Shown in pieces: positions 27,501 through 36,256 of a DNA stretch of 64,000 nucleotides. Numbering within the stretch: the stretch's first letter is position 1; every line of letters begins with the position of its first letter. The translations under genes and the position numbers were made by a program. The notes below the pieces were generated by a model. It did no database searches. It was given only the letters and a program-made list of their open reading frames with translations, and was not told the origin of the DNA. Origin of the DNA: an uncultured Saprospiraceae bacterium (GTDB lineage: Bacteria; Bacteroidota; Bacteroidia; Chitinophagales; Saprospiraceae); contig CALGNN010000076.1 in the NCBI GenBank assembly GCA_937961455.1, positions 1-64,000 on the forward strand. Direction: 5' to 3'.

Positions 27501-30500
27501 TTTAGTTGAACACCGAGACCTCCCCTATCTGCCTCTGTAATGGATATAGATTGTAGGCTACTTTTATTCAAGTTCAACCACGAATCTTCTTGATTAATTG
27601 TTTGTTTGTATACACTATATAAAACATGTGCATTAGATTCAGATGCAGCGAGTAAGATGGACGCTGCTTCTCCGGGCTCATAAGATTTATCTAAGACAAT
27701 ATCACTTAACATCTGAACTCCAGGAATGGTCATTTTCACAGGATCATACATCTTCACAAATTGTATCGATTCTATATCATTACCACCTTTGTCTTTTGCC
27801 TTCAAAGTGACTTTATAAACAGCCGCATCTAGTTTTCTATTCAAACCCACTTTCTTCTCTTTTCCCGTATTGAAGCTTTGCTTCAATACCTCTTGATCAA
27901 CTTCCCAGTTTTCAAAACGATCTTCTCCTTTGTACACATCATATGGAAAATATCTATCATGCTCTTCACGAGTCATGACGAATTGATCAGGAATCCCTCC
28001 AATTCTTGGCCTAATGCTTTTGTCAGGGGATTTCAATTTTTCAATCGTAATGTTTCCTGATGCAGCTAAGAAATCTCCATCCAAATTTGTGCTTTGAATA
28101 AGGATGGAATCTAATGCTTCATTAGAGACTTGCTCTGGTAAATCAGATGACAATAGTAAAGACTTATAGCCAAGGCGAATGGTCTTTGATTTCTCGTGTG
28201 TCTCACCAGTAATATCAGTTACAGTAATTTCAACTGTATACATAAAAGAAGGATCTCTTTCTTTGTCAATTGAAAGGTCGGGTACTGCTTCAAATGCTAG
28301 GTCAAATTTTCCATTTTTGTCCAATACCCCTGATCCATTATCAATGATAGCAGCGTTACTATTATATGGATACCATGAACTCGATCTATACCAATGATAT
28401 CGATAAGGATAATATGCTTTCCTAGTAATGGTATAAGTATAAGTGGCTCCATCTAAAGCAGCACCAGCATACATCTTAGCTTCTCCACTAAGTTTCACCA
28501 TTTTATTTAAGCTCGCCTCTTCTTTTTGATCATCAAAATTTACTTCAAATTTTGGTCTTTTATATTCTTCTACTTTTATCTGTTTGTTTCCATTAATCAC
28601 TTGAGATTGTAGGCTCCAATTTCCTAACAATCTTCCATCAGGAATTTCAAATGATCCATTGCAAGTACCATACGCATTGGTCTTCAAAGTTTGCTTTGAG
28701 ATCAGTTGCATATTTGCATCTAATAAGCTTACTTCTATGGATGTATTTGGAAGAATGTTTGCTCCATAACTCTGAAACTTTTTTTCAATAGCATAGGCTT
28801 TAAAGTGAAGTGTTTGATTTGGACGATATATAGCTCGATCTGTAAAAAAATGAACCCTTCTATCAACCCCTTGATTGCCATAATGATTCCTAGAATAAAT
28901 ACCACGTTCAAATTGCAAAAGATCATCAGCTTTTGAAAGCTCAATGGTGAAATTTCCTCTGTCATTTTTAGGAATTTTAACCTTTCCATCCTGATCACTC
29001 TGCTCAGTTGAATCAAGGATCAATTCATTGACTCGTTTACGACTATTATACTCATTTCTATAAAACTTTACTGAGGCACTAGAGACCGGCCTTCCTGATT
29101 CACGATGAACAACAAATAATTGATTACTTGCTTTGTAATTATTTTCATGAATTATGGCCAGATCAGAAACAGAAACAATTAAATAATTTCTTTCATTTTC
29201 AGATAAACGAATGTTTTCATTCCAATCAAATGCTAAGGCATAAACGCCCTTAGATAAAGGCTCAGATTTTATATCAACTACGTGCTGATTATAATCTTGT
29301 GGATTGGGAACAGCTTGAGACCATGAAGCTAGGTCTACACCCTTTTTTATATATTTAATTTGATCTTTAGATCGCAAATTCCTCAGTGCAAAAACTGCAT
29401 CATCTGGCAGTTTAATCCACTTCAAAAATACCTTATCGATATTTTTGTATCGGACATTTAACTTGATATTTGTTTCCGGCACATGTACCTTTTCAGTAAC
29501 AATATTTAGCATTTTATTTTCAATCGAAAGCAATTGATTATGTGCTTTATTTGCCGCCGTAGTATTGGGATACTTTTTTAGAATATCATTTAATAAATTT
29601 CTAGCAAGAATGAGATCTGGATTTTTTTGATCATTCCCTTCATTCCAATTTTCTAAATATTGTGATGCCTTTAAAAATTGAATGTCAGATTTTGCATTAT
29701 TTGATTCAGCCTTTTTAAAGAGTTGATCTAATGCATTTATGTATAATTCTTTTTTATCTCCTAAAACATAATGACTGTTTACGAATTGCAATCTTTTCAG
29801 ATCGGCGTGGATCAAAGCGTCTAAATGAGTTCCTTGCTCGCTCAGGCGAACTTCCAACAAATTCTTAAAAACTTTTAGTGCTTGTAACTTTAGAGATAAA
29901 TTATCTGGATGCTCAAAGTTCATATTAACGAATGCTTCAGCTTCATCAAAATAAGCCTTATCATTCATCACAAAAGCATTAACTGGCTCATCTAGAAAAC
30001 TCCTCGTCACTTGAAAATGATCAATTGCTCGATGAGCTAAAAAATCATATAAACCAGGTCTTAGATTTTCTTTATCACTTCCTTGTCTAATAATCGCTTG
30101 ATAGGCTTCTTTAGGATAATCCTTCAGTCTTTGATCGGCAATGGAAGTCAAATAATTTTCATTTGCATGAGCCATAAAATCTCTGGCAGACCACGTGTTG
30201 ATATCAGGAGAACTTGAAGCTGTCGAATAGCTTCGATCTCTTAATTTGTAATAATTATTCTGGAGATATTGTGTATAAATTTCACCAAGTAGCGAATGCA
30301 ATATCTGCTTTTTAGGAAAATCTGATTTTGCAATTTCCGACTCAAAAAATTTGATCACTTTTGCCTGACTATCTTCCTCCAAACGTAAGGTGTATTTATT
30401 AATATAAATAATAGCCTTTATCTGCTGAGCTTCATTATTATCCTTGATGGCCTTATCATAAATCTTCTCCACTTCAGCCAAAGCTGATTTAGGAAGACCT

Positions 30501-30649
30501 TCTTTATTTTCTAAAGAATCAACGGTTTTCCATTCATTTGGATAAGTATCATTATTGATAGAATAATTCAAATCGTCAGTAGATTTTTTGGATTGTGAAC
30601 ATGATGCTATAGCTGTCAAGCACAACAACAAAAGGATTAAATTCTTCAT
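24572..30649 (-). CDS. Alpha-2-macroglobulin family lipoprotein (MG2-A2M-thioester)
   Basis: At 2025 residues this is the largest gene. It begins with a lipobox (TAIASC, Cys17), so it is tethered to a membrane. An N-terminal helical, TPR-like region of about 370 residues is followed by MG domains including MG2 (FTDRAIYRPNQTLHFKAYA, about 595-615). A Pro/Ala/Glu-rich linker (about 1190-1240, SAPPPQAMES) precedes the A2M domain (FYPEIHTDQDGNLELRF, about 1260). The thioester site is C-T-E-Q at Cys1487-Gln1490, within an alpha/alpha-barrel domain. The intact CxEQ suggests a working protease trap, as proposed for bacterial A2M in envelope defence. No penicillin-binding protein 1C gene is adjacent, unlike in many proteobacteria. 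Confidence 0.92.
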   Translation of the reverse strand: MKNLILLLLCLTAIASCSQSKKSTDDLNYSINNDTYPNEWKTVDSLENKEGLPKSALAEVEKIYDKAIKDNNEAQQIKAIIYINKYTLRLEEDSQAKVIKFFESEIAKSDFPKKQILHSLLGEIYTQYLQNNYYKLRDRSYSTASSSPDINTWSARDFMAHANENYLTSIADQRLKDYPKEAYQAIIRQGSDKENLRPGLYDFLAHRAIDHFQVTRSFLDEPVNAFVMNDKAYFDEAEAFVNMNFEHPDNLSLKLQALKVFKNLLEVRLSEQGTHLDALIHADLKRLQFVNSHYVLGDKKELYINALDQLFKKAESNNAKSDIQFLKASQYLENWNEGNDQKNPDLILARNLLNDILKKYPNTTAANKAHNQLLSIENKMLNIVTEKVHVPETNIKLNVRYKNIDKVFLKWIKLPDDAVFALRNLRSKDQIKYIKKGVDLASWSQAVPNPQDYNQHVVDIKSEPLSKGVYALAFDWNENIRLSENERNYLIVSVSDLAIIHENNYKASNQLFVVHRESGRPVSSASVKFYRNEYNSRKRVNELILDSTEQSDQDGKVKIPKNDRGNFTIELSKADDLLQFERGIYSRNHYGNQGVDRRVHFFTDRAIYRPNQTLHFKAYAIEKKFQSYGANILPNTSIEVSLLDANMQLISKQTLKTNAYGTCNGSFEIPDGRLLGNWSLQSQVINGNKQIKVEEYKRPKFEVNFDDQKEEASLNKMVKLSGEAKMYAGAALDGATYTYTITRKAYYPYRYHWYRSSSWYPYNSNAAIIDNGSGVLDKNGKFDLAFEAVPDLSIDKERDPSFMYTVEITVTDITGETHEKSKTIRLGYKSLLLSSDLPEQVSNEALDSILIQSTNLDGDFLAASGNITIEKLKSPDKSIRPRIGGIPDQFVMTREEHDRYFPYDVYKGEDRFENWEVDQEVLKQSFNTGKEKKVGLNRKLDAAVYKVTLKAKDKGGNDIESIQFVKMYDPVKMTIPGVQMLSDIVLDKSYEPGEAASILLAASESNAHVLYSVYKQTINQEDSWLNLNKSSLQSISITEADRGGLGVQLNYVRHNRYYHQSILIAVPWSNKKLQTTWTTFRDKLLPGQQEEWRLKIAGPVGEKVGAEMLASMYDASLDAIVPHNWSWNLFSTFNHSANWMGLGFDQAQRSLYEQFNNYKDVNEAYFDQLNWFGFYMSGNTQALYGKTSGVTVRGSRTKVFKSSAPPPQAMESEVMMDADASFENNASGGAMDEMAEEESVEAVEEINEADQSVSIRTNLNETVFFYPEIHTDQDGNLELRFTMNEALTKWKLQTLTHTKSLQYAFQSEEIITQKDVMVFPNPPRFLREGDRMILSGKISNLADKAINGTAELKLLDAITDEDLSANYQLKNASIPFNILTSQSKEIAWEIDVPENMNALRFQMIAKAGKHSDGEENVIPVLSNRMMVTESLPLAVRSNETKDFTFEALASQNSKTLDHHKFTLEFSSNPVWYAVQAIPYMMEYPYKCTEQIFNRFYANALASHVANSNPKIQRVFDQWKGTDAMLSNLSKNQELKSVLLEETPWVLDAQSEEEQKRNIALLFDLNKMGNEKAKAIASLKERQLSNGGFSWFPGGRDSWYITQYLVEGFGHLEKMGVTQSGSIETQVLHDAVKYIDGEIIRYYNELKRRRGVKMDEDHLSRMAVHYLYARSFYPQVRKQNGLEPVMDYFINQAEKYWINKGTYLQGMIALSALRDGNRDLAQKIVKSLDENSMKNEELGMYWNYQRGWFWYQHPIETQALMIELFSEMGRGEEVDEMRIWLLKNKQTNRWKTTKATSAAVYGLLVNGSNWFDDNGLVEVSLANKKIAIDASQVEVGTGYFKETWMKDEVKENFAKITVKNPNDHIAWGAAYWQYFEDLDKIKTFEETPLTMTRELTKEVDTDQGKELVNLNDGAQLKQGDKVKVKIILKVDRDMEFVHMKDMRAAGLEPMNPLSSYKWQGGLGYYESAKDLATHFFFDRLPKGTYVFEYPLRATHAGTYSNGISSIQCMYAPEFSSHSEGIKIEIQ

Positions 30650-30696
30650 AATTAAAACTGCTTATGACATTTCGCTTCTTATGATGCATGTAAAAC

Positions 30697-30704
30697 CAAA
30701 ATTA
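30697..30704 (-). promoter_or_regulatory. Bacteroidota -7 box for the macroglobulin gene
   Basis: The minus strand reads TAATTTTG, an exact TAnnTTTG match 48-55 bases before the ATG. The palindrome TTACAT-A-ATGTAA (30702-30714) overlaps its upstream edge and could be an operator. Confidence 0.4.
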
Positions 30705-30830
30705 CATAATGTAAATTCCTGTAATTTAAATTTATTTGACTTGAGATGAGAATTAGGAATGGAATACTTTCTGTTACTTCTGGACTTCATTTCAATTATA
30801 TGTAATAAACTGCCTTCTTTACAAAGGCTG

Positions 30831-31877
30831 CTACTTAGCTATCGTGCGCTGAGCATCAACTTCGGGCATTAAAGCTGTATGGCCCTCTAAGTGTTCTAAA
30901 AGATGATTAGAAAAAAAGGGAGCTAATGAAGAACCTTTAGTTCCTAAACCATTGAAGAAGTATATACTGCTATGTTTTTTTGAACTACCAATAATTGGGC
31001 GACGATCCCTTGTCGTAGGCCTGATGCCAGAAAGATGTTTAATGACCTTATAAGGCACCTTCAAAATTTTCTGTAATTCTGTTTCTAGGTTTACTCGCTT
31101 CTTTTCAGATGGATCAGGATTGAGGGTATCCCACTCGTAAGTACTTCCAATCCAATAATGCCCATTAGATAGCGGACTAAAAAACAAATGATGTTTTGTG
31201 GGATATTCCATTTTCAACTCTGGAGCATGTATTATCAATGCTTCTCCTTTAGCAAGCTCAAAGACTTCCTTTGGAAAATAAGGGTTATTAATAGCTTGGT
31301 AACCCTCACAAAAAATAACCTTATCATATTTCACGGATTGATAAATTATACCATCATCTACACATGCCAACTCTTGATAGTCAAACTCCTTCTCTTTGAT
31401 CAGCCCCTTTTCTTGATAGAATTTTCTTGAGACTTGTAAAAAAGTAGGAATATCTAAAAGCATACAATTATCTGTAAGTCCTATTGACTGGACCCCTTTC
31501 ATATCTATATGGTATTTTTCAGGATGTCGTTCCCATTTCATGATCTTACCCGAATAGGAATCTTTGCTACTCACCATCCAATTATTCTCAGAGGCAGTAT
31601 CTGTTAACACTCGTATGATGATGGTTTCTTTTAAAAAACTAGCGGCGTAAGCTTCCTCTAATTCACGATAACGCTCATTTGCAAAAGGAAATATTTTTTC
31701 CGCCAACCAAGTCTTATTAAATTTTCTTCCTGTTATGGGATTCATTAAACCAGCAGCAGCAGATGAAGCTGCATACTTTTGATAGTTATCTACTATTGTA
31801 ACATCAAATTGTCTTTTATGACATTCCCAAGCAATGTTTGCTCCAGCCAATCCATGACCCACGACTAATACCTTCAT
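30831..31877 (-). CDS. FAD-dependent oxidoreductase (DAO family)
   Basis: The 348-residue protein has an N-terminal dinucleotide-binding fold (VLVVGHGLAGANIAWECHKR with the GxGxxG-like spacing, then VTIVDN) and the AASSAAAGLMNPITGR segment seen in D-amino-acid-oxidase-like flavoproteins. A C-terminal FNGLGTKGSSLAPFFSNHLLEHL block would contact FAD. GIRPTTRDRRPIIG matches the usual G-x-RP-x(4)-D-x-x-P-x-IG flavin motif. It probably oxidises an amine or amino acid in the cytoplasm; substrate unknown. It follows the MmcQ-type gene by one base, so the two form an operon. Confidence 0.85.
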   Translation of the reverse strand: MKVLVVGHGLAGANIAWECHKRQFDVTIVDNYQKYAASSAAAGLMNPITGRKFNKTWLAEKIFPFANERYRELEEAYAASFLKETIIIRVLTDTASENNWMVSSKDSYSGKIMKWERHPEKYHIDMKGVQSIGLTDNCMLLDIPTFLQVSRKFYQEKGLIKEKEFDYQELACVDDGIIYQSVKYDKVIFCEGYQAINNPYFPKEVFELAKGEALIIHAPELKMEYPTKHHLFFSPLSNGHYWIGSTYEWDTLNPDPSEKKRVNLETELQKILKVPYKVIKHLSGIRPTTRDRRPIIGSSKKHSSIYFFNGLGTKGSSLAPFFSNHLLEHLEGHTALMPEVDAQRTIAK

Positions 31878-31878
31878 T

Positions 31879-32238
31879 TTATAAACTGGCTAAGACTTCT
31901 TTTTCTGACTTTTTTAATTTTTTAACCACTAAATCATAGGAATGATCTACAAGTTCTTTTAATTCCTTATTTGAAAGATTGCCTTCAAATAAAACCGTAT
32001 TCCAGTGTTTTTTATTCATATGGAACCCCGCTCGAATATCATCTGGATTTTCTTCTCTCAGCATGATGGCTTTCTCAGGATCACATTTTAAGTTCACTTC
32101 AAAAACTTCATTATCCAGTCCAGTTATAGCGAATACCTTGGACATCACTTTAAAAACTAAAGTTACCTCATCGAAAGGAAAACTTTCTGTTACCCCTTTC
32201 TTAGAAAGACAATATGTATGGAAATCTTCGAGGTTCAT
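31879..32238 (-). CDS. MmcQ/YjbR family protein
   Basis: The 119-residue protein has the family's conserved points: the N-terminal FHTYCLSKKGVTESFPFDE, VFKVMSKVFA, NLKCDPEKAIMLRE, and the C-terminal HMNKKHWNTVLFEGNLSNKELKELVDHSYDLVVKKL. The family adopts a CyaY-like fold and is annotated as DNA-binding only by structural analogy. It is first in a two-gene operon with the FAD oxidoreductase and has a consensus -7 box close upstream. Confidence 0.88.
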   Translation of the reverse strand: MNLEDFHTYCLSKKGVTESFPFDEVTLVFKVMSKVFAITGLDNEVFEVNLKCDPEKAIMLREENPDDIRAGFHMNKKHWNTVLFEGNLSNKELKELVDHSYDLVVKKLKKSEKEVLASL

Positions 32239-32255
32239 ATAAAGTTATCTATAAG

Positions 32256-32263
32256 CAAATATA
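32256..32263 (-). promoter_or_regulatory. Bacteroidota -7 box for the mmcQ-like operon
   Basis: The minus strand reads TATATTTG, an exact TAnnTTTG match, 18-25 bases before the ATG of the MmcQ/YjbR-type gene. Confidence 0.45.
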
Positions 32264-32302
32264 AACTTCTTTAGTTTCGTTTATCTTCTATAAAGACAAT
32301 AA

Positions 32303-32908
32303 ATGAGAGTCACGTTTGTACTTTTTCTTTGCCTTTCCATGTTTAGCAATCCATTGCATGGACAGTATGAAGAAAATTCACTAAGATATGGTCTTGGCTA
32401 TTGGCAAAACCATTTTGCAAATCCCGGAGCTACGGCTAATGCCAAGTATGTACTAAAAACTTACAACAGAAAAAAAATCCTGCATTTAAAGAAAGGAACG
32501 CCAGCTGTTGTTCCTATCAACAGGATGCTTACAGGCCAAATCGCTTTTCACTATGATCCATTTAGCCATGTCTTTTTGCACAATAGTTATGGAATTCAAA
32601 ATCGTAGACTCGGCAAAAAAAATAGATTCCGAGGATTAGGAGGATTGCTTGGTTTTAGTAAAAGCTTCCTACCTGAAGTTTATAAAGTTGATAACGCGCT
32701 AAATGTTTCAGATCCCGGCATCTCTGGCAATTGGTATTTACATGCAGGCTATGCATTGGAGTTAGGCAAATCATTTAAACGAAATACAAACAATGCATTC
32801 GTTGTAGGATTTCAAAATTTATTCTTGATTGGTTATAATTCAGGAGTCACTCCATTTTTGAATTTGAGTTTTACCTACGAATTTTCCCCTAATAAAAAAG
32901 AGCCTTAA
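32303..32908 (+). CDS. Exported protein of unknown function
   Basis: I do not recognise this 201-residue protein. It has a signal peptide (FVLFLCLSMFSNPLHGQ). The body is rich in aromatic and basic residues with alternating beta-like strands (VVPINRMLTGQIAFHYDPF, HAGYALELGKSF, FLIGYNSGVTPFLNLSFTYEF), consistent with an outer-membrane or periplasmic beta structure. Its stop overlaps the start of the next gene by one base (TAATG), so it is coupled to the hydrolase gene. Confidence 0.7.
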   Translation: MRVTFVLFLCLSMFSNPLHGQYEENSLRYGLGYWQNHFANPGATANAKYVLKTYNRKKILHLKKGTPAVVPINRMLTGQIAFHYDPFSHVFLHNSYGIQNRRLGKKNRFRGLGGLLGFSKSFLPEVYKVDNALNVSDPGISGNWYLHAGYALELGKSFKRNTNNAFVVGFQNLFLIGYNSGVTPFLNLSFTYEFSPNKKEP

Positions 32909-33963
32909 TGAAATTGATTATAAATTTTCCTTGTGTCTTATTCTTAGCTGTTGTCATTTGCTTTAGTTCTTGCGAACAAGATGACCCTTTGAATACAGAA
33001 GATATCTTGTACGTAGAAAGAAATGGAGCTCAAACTGCTGCTCAAATTTTCGGTAATGTATCATCCAAAAACTTCTTATTAATACTTCATGGAGGACCTG
33101 GAGGCTCAGGTATTACCTATAGAACAGGAGCCATGATAAACAGAATAGAGAGAGATTATGCTGTAGTCTATTATGATCAAAGAGGACAAGGAATGTCCCA
33201 AGGCCATCTCAATAAAGAAAATCTTACCACGGAAGAAATTGCAAAAGATATAGATGCATTAATTGCGGTAATTAGGCATAAATATGGTTCAACATCCCAA
33301 ATATTTTTATTAGGACATTCTTGGGGAGGATACTTGGGTAGCTATTACTTGCTTGATGAAGCACGACAAGAAAATATTAAGGCATGGATTGAAGTGGATG
33401 GCGCTCATGATTTTCCGCTGATGTTTGCCGAACAAAAAACACTCTATGATTCTATTGCCAACCAGCAAATTAGCAGAGGGAACAATACGGCTTATTGGGA
33501 AGAAATTTTAGACAAGATTGCGGAAATAGATACGGAAGATTTATCCGAAGAAGATATCCAATATCTAAACGGAGAAGCATATATAGCTGAAGGAATCTTA
33601 TTGCGAGATGATGTCTTAGACATCCCTAGCATAGATTTAAATTTGCTTAAATATCAATACATAGATTATAATATTCTCACAGCCTTTAGCACTGGGCAAT
33701 ATGCTAATGATATTTTAACGGACCAAGGCTTACTCGAAAGTAGTTTGACAGAAGAACTGCACAAAATTAAAATCCCTACACTCTTACTATGGGGATCTTA
33801 TGATTTAGTAGTGCCCCCAGCTTTAGGAGAAAGTGCTTTGGAAAACTTAGGTTCAGAGATAAAGTCCCTAGTATTTTTTGAACGCTCAGGTCACTCCCCC
33901 ATGTACTATGAGGAGCTCGAATATGTAAATACCTTAAAGGACTTCCTTGAAACTCACAAATAA
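32908..33963 (+). CDS. Alpha/beta-hydrolase lipoprotein, proline-iminopeptidase-like
   Basis: The 351 residues begin with a lipobox (VICFSSC, Cys at about 23). The hydrolase fold is clear: oxyanion region LILHGGPGGSG, YYDQRGQGMS, nucleophile elbow LLGHSWGGYLG, the acid in LLWGSYDLVVPP and the catalytic His in FERSGHSPMYYEE. HGGPGG plus DQRG plus GHSWGG is the pattern of S33 prolyl aminopeptidases. A periplasmic or surface-attached peptidase or esterase is likely. It is the middle gene of a three-gene operon with the unknown exported protein and the DinB-family protein. Confidence 0.85.
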   Translation: MKLIINFPCVLFLAVVICFSSCEQDDPLNTEDILYVERNGAQTAAQIFGNVSSKNFLLILHGGPGGSGITYRTGAMINRIERDYAVVYYDQRGQGMSQGHLNKENLTTEEIAKDIDALIAVIRHKYGSTSQIFLLGHSWGGYLGSYYLLDEARQENIKAWIEVDGAHDFPLMFAEQKTLYDSIANQQISRGNNTAYWEEILDKIAEIDTEDLSEEDIQYLNGEAYIAEGILLRDDVLDIPSIDLNLLKYQYIDYNILTAFSTGQYANDILTDQGLLESSLTEELHKIKIPTLLLWGSYDLVVPPALGESALENLGSEIKSLVFFERSGHSPMYYEELEYVNTLKDFLETHK

Positions 33964-33966
33964 AAA

Positions 33967-34611
33967 ATGGATACAATGAAAGAATCAAAAAACACAAACA
34001 GTCGCAGGAAATTCATTAAACAATCTTCTCTATTGCCTTTAGGTGGGCTTGGCATAATACATATGAAAGGCAACAATAACGTTGCAATCAATGATCAGAT
34101 GATTGGCCCCATCAATGGCTATACACCCCATATCGGAACTTTGGTAACAATGCTTAATTATATGCGGAAGACAATTGTAAGTCGGCTTACAAATCTCAGT
34201 GTGAAAGAGCTAGACTTTTTATTAGATGATGAAGCAAATTCTATAGGCGCAATCCTATTGCATATGGTAGCGATAGATACGTATTACCAAGAGAATACTT
34301 TCGACGGGAAGTCATGGTCATTTGAAAACGAAAAAGATAAAAAAGCTTTGGTAGCTGCCATGGATTTAGGAGATCATGGCAGAGAGCTTATAAAGGGATA
34401 TCCAATTGAATTTTATTTAGACGCATTAGCAGACTCAAGAAAATTCACACTAAAAGAATTAAAAAATAGAGATGATGAATGGCTACTAAAAGAAGATCGT
34501 ACATGGGGACGAAGAAATCCAGTCAATAATTATTGGAAATGGTTTCATGTATGTGAGCACGAATCCAACCACAACGGTCAAATAAGAATTATTCGAAAAA
34601 GGATAACGTAA
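33967..34611 (+). CDS. DinB-family protein with a Tat-type signal
   Basis: The 214-residue product opens with S-R-R-K-F-I-K-Q-S-S followed by a short hydrophobic stretch, the form of a twin-arginine signal. This suggests export after folding. The rest is a four-helix DinB/YfiT-like bundle: LVTMLNYMRKTIVSRL, IGAILLHMVAIDTYYQ with one His, and the C-terminal FHVCEHESNHNGQIRIIRKRI supplying further His ligands. These bundles bind a divalent metal and often act as thiol-dependent transferases, but an exported one has no obvious role. The start is the ATG three bases after the hydrolase stop; ATG 33976 also fits. Confidence 0.75.
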   Translation: MDTMKESKNTNSRRKFIKQSSLLPLGGLGIIHMKGNNNVAINDQMIGPINGYTPHIGTLVTMLNYMRKTIVSRLTNLSVKELDFLLDDEANSIGAILLHMVAIDTYYQENTFDGKSWSFENEKDKKALVAAMDLGDHGRELIKGYPIEFYLDALADSRKFTLKELKNRDDEWLLKEDRTWGRRNPVNNYWKWFHVCEHESNHNGQIRIIRKRIT

Positions 34612-34618
34612 TGAAAGC

Positions 34619-36256
34619 TTAGTTTTTCACTTTACGACTAAATTCACTACCCTCTTTCCATTCAGGCCAGTCTTTTGAATTGGCAATGTTAAGACCTACA
34701 TCATAATACAATTGTGCGTCTTCTAGCATTCCATCTATGTCCCACTCTGACTCAATGTATTCATCAGATGGACGATGGTAGTTATTTTTATTGTAAATTT
34801 CTTTTTGCTTAAGCGCATAAGATTTTCCTTTAGCTCTATGGTCATAGGCACCTTCGGCGTACAAAGGAGGTATACCTACTTTTGCAAAATTAAAATGATC
34901 TGATCTAAAGAAATACCCTTTCTCTGGTTCTTGATCTGCAAGTATGTATCGATCTTGAGTCTTGGCAACAGCCTCTGCATAATCATCCATTTCAGATTGA
35001 CCATAACCAACAATAGTGACATCCTTCATCCGTCCATGAGGATTTACCCCATCCATATTTAAATTACAAACCGTAGATGCTATTGGGAATATTGGATTTT
35101 CAACATAATACTCAGATCCCAATAGTCCCTGTTCCTCTGCTGTTACCATAAGAAAAACCACTGAACGATCTGGTAATTGTGGAGCTTCAACCATCGCCTT
35201 CGCAATAGCCATTACTGTAGCAGTACCTGAAGCATTATCTAAAGCACCATTATAAATAGAGTCCCCATTTTCAGCTTGACTGATTCCGATGTGATCCCAA
35301 TGGGCCGTATAAATAACGTATTCTTCAGGTTGATTTGCTCCTTTAATCATCCCTACAACATTTTTTGATACATCCTCTCGATAAACTGCATTTACTCCCG
35401 CCGTAATACTTGCGTTCATTGCCACAGGTTTAAAGCCCTTCTTTCTAGAGGCTCTGATTTGCTCGCCTAGGTCAAGGCCTGCAAATTCGAAAAGCTCTTT
35501 CGCCGCATCTAAATGAATCCAGCCTTTTATGCCACAATCTAATTTATTAGGATCTCGTTTTAATCCAAGTTGCTCACCTGACCAAGAACTTTGCACAACA
35601 TACCATGGATATCCCGCTGAAGCAGTTTCGTGAATGATTATTAGTCCTGCTAAACCCATTCGATCAGCCTCTTCATACTTATATGTCCAACGCCCAAAAT
35701 AGGTCATGGTATTACCTTTAAAAAAGCTTTCATCTTCTCCCCCAAAACCAGGATCATTAACAAGCACAACGGCCGTTTTACCTTTCAGGTCCATGCCTTC
35801 ATAATCATTCCAGTCAAATTCTTTTGAATTAATGCCAAAACCACAGAAAACCAATTCCGAGTCTTTAAGATCTACTCGGTTGGCTTGCCGTTCAGTATGA
35901 ATCATGAAATCCGTATTTAAATCAAATTCCAAATTCTTATTCCCTTTGCGAATGAGCATTTTTTCATCTGGGGTTGAATTGATCTCAACTAATGGAACGC
36001 TTTGAATGTAACTACCTTCATTAGCAGGTTCCAATCCCATTTTTTTAAATTCAGATTCTATGTAGGCAACCGTCCTTTCTTCACCTGTAGAGAATGGCAT
36101 TCGGCCTTCGTAATAGTCTTTTGAAAGCTCAGAGAGATGTGTTTGTATGACCTTACCGTCCACATTAATATCAAAACTCGTGCGTTCACTTCCTTCTTCT
36201 GTACATGAACTAATTAAAAAAAATAAAACAAACGCATACAGATAATTAATCTTCAT
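34619..36256 (-). CDS. M28 family metallopeptidase, lipoprotein
   Basis: The 545-residue product from the ATG at 36256 begins with a lipobox (LFFLISSC). A protease-associated (PA) domain spans about residues 130-270 (GLAGLIIIHETASAG). The catalytic domain shows the two-zinc set: HWDHIG, GALDNASGT with the bridging Asp, VTAEEQGLLGSEYY with catalytic Glu and Glu ligand, NLNMDG, and YNKNNYHRPSDE with the last His. It probably removes N-terminal residues from peptides in the periplasm or at the surface. Its start lies inside the 3' end of the Nudix gene (11-base overlap), so the two are coupled. An in-frame ATG further up (36313) would spoil the signal. Confidence 0.92.
   Translation of the reverse strand: MKINYLYAFVLFFLISSCTEEGSERTSFDINVDGKVIQTHLSELSKDYYEGRMPFSTGEERTVAYIESEFKKMGLEPANEGSYIQSVPLVEINSTPDEKMLIRKGNKNLEFDLNTDFMIHTERQANRVDLKDSELVFCGFGINSKEFDWNDYEGMDLKGKTAVVLVNDPGFGGEDESFFKGNTMTYFGRWTYKYEEADRMGLAGLIIIHETASAGYPWYVVQSSWSGEQLGLKRDPNKLDCGIKGWIHLDAAKELFEFAGLDLGEQIRASRKKGFKPVAMNASITAGVNAVYREDVSKNVVGMIKGANQPEEYVIYTAHWDHIGISQAENGDSIYNGALDNASGTATVMAIAKAMVEAPQLPDRSVVFLMVTAEEQGLLGSEYYVENPIFPIASTVCNLNMDGVNPHGRMKDVTIVGYGQSEMDDYAEAVAKTQDRYILADQEPEKGYFFRSDHFNFAKVGIPPLYAEGAYDHRAKGKSYALKQKEIYNKNNYHRPSDEYIESEWDIDGMLEDAQLYYDVGLNIANSKDWPEWKEGSEFSRKVKN

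Noticed and set aside
28735-29016. 93-codon frame on the same strand within the macroglobulin gene
   Set aside because: It is an alternative frame of the macroglobulin MG2 region, which shows clear family motifs in the main frame.
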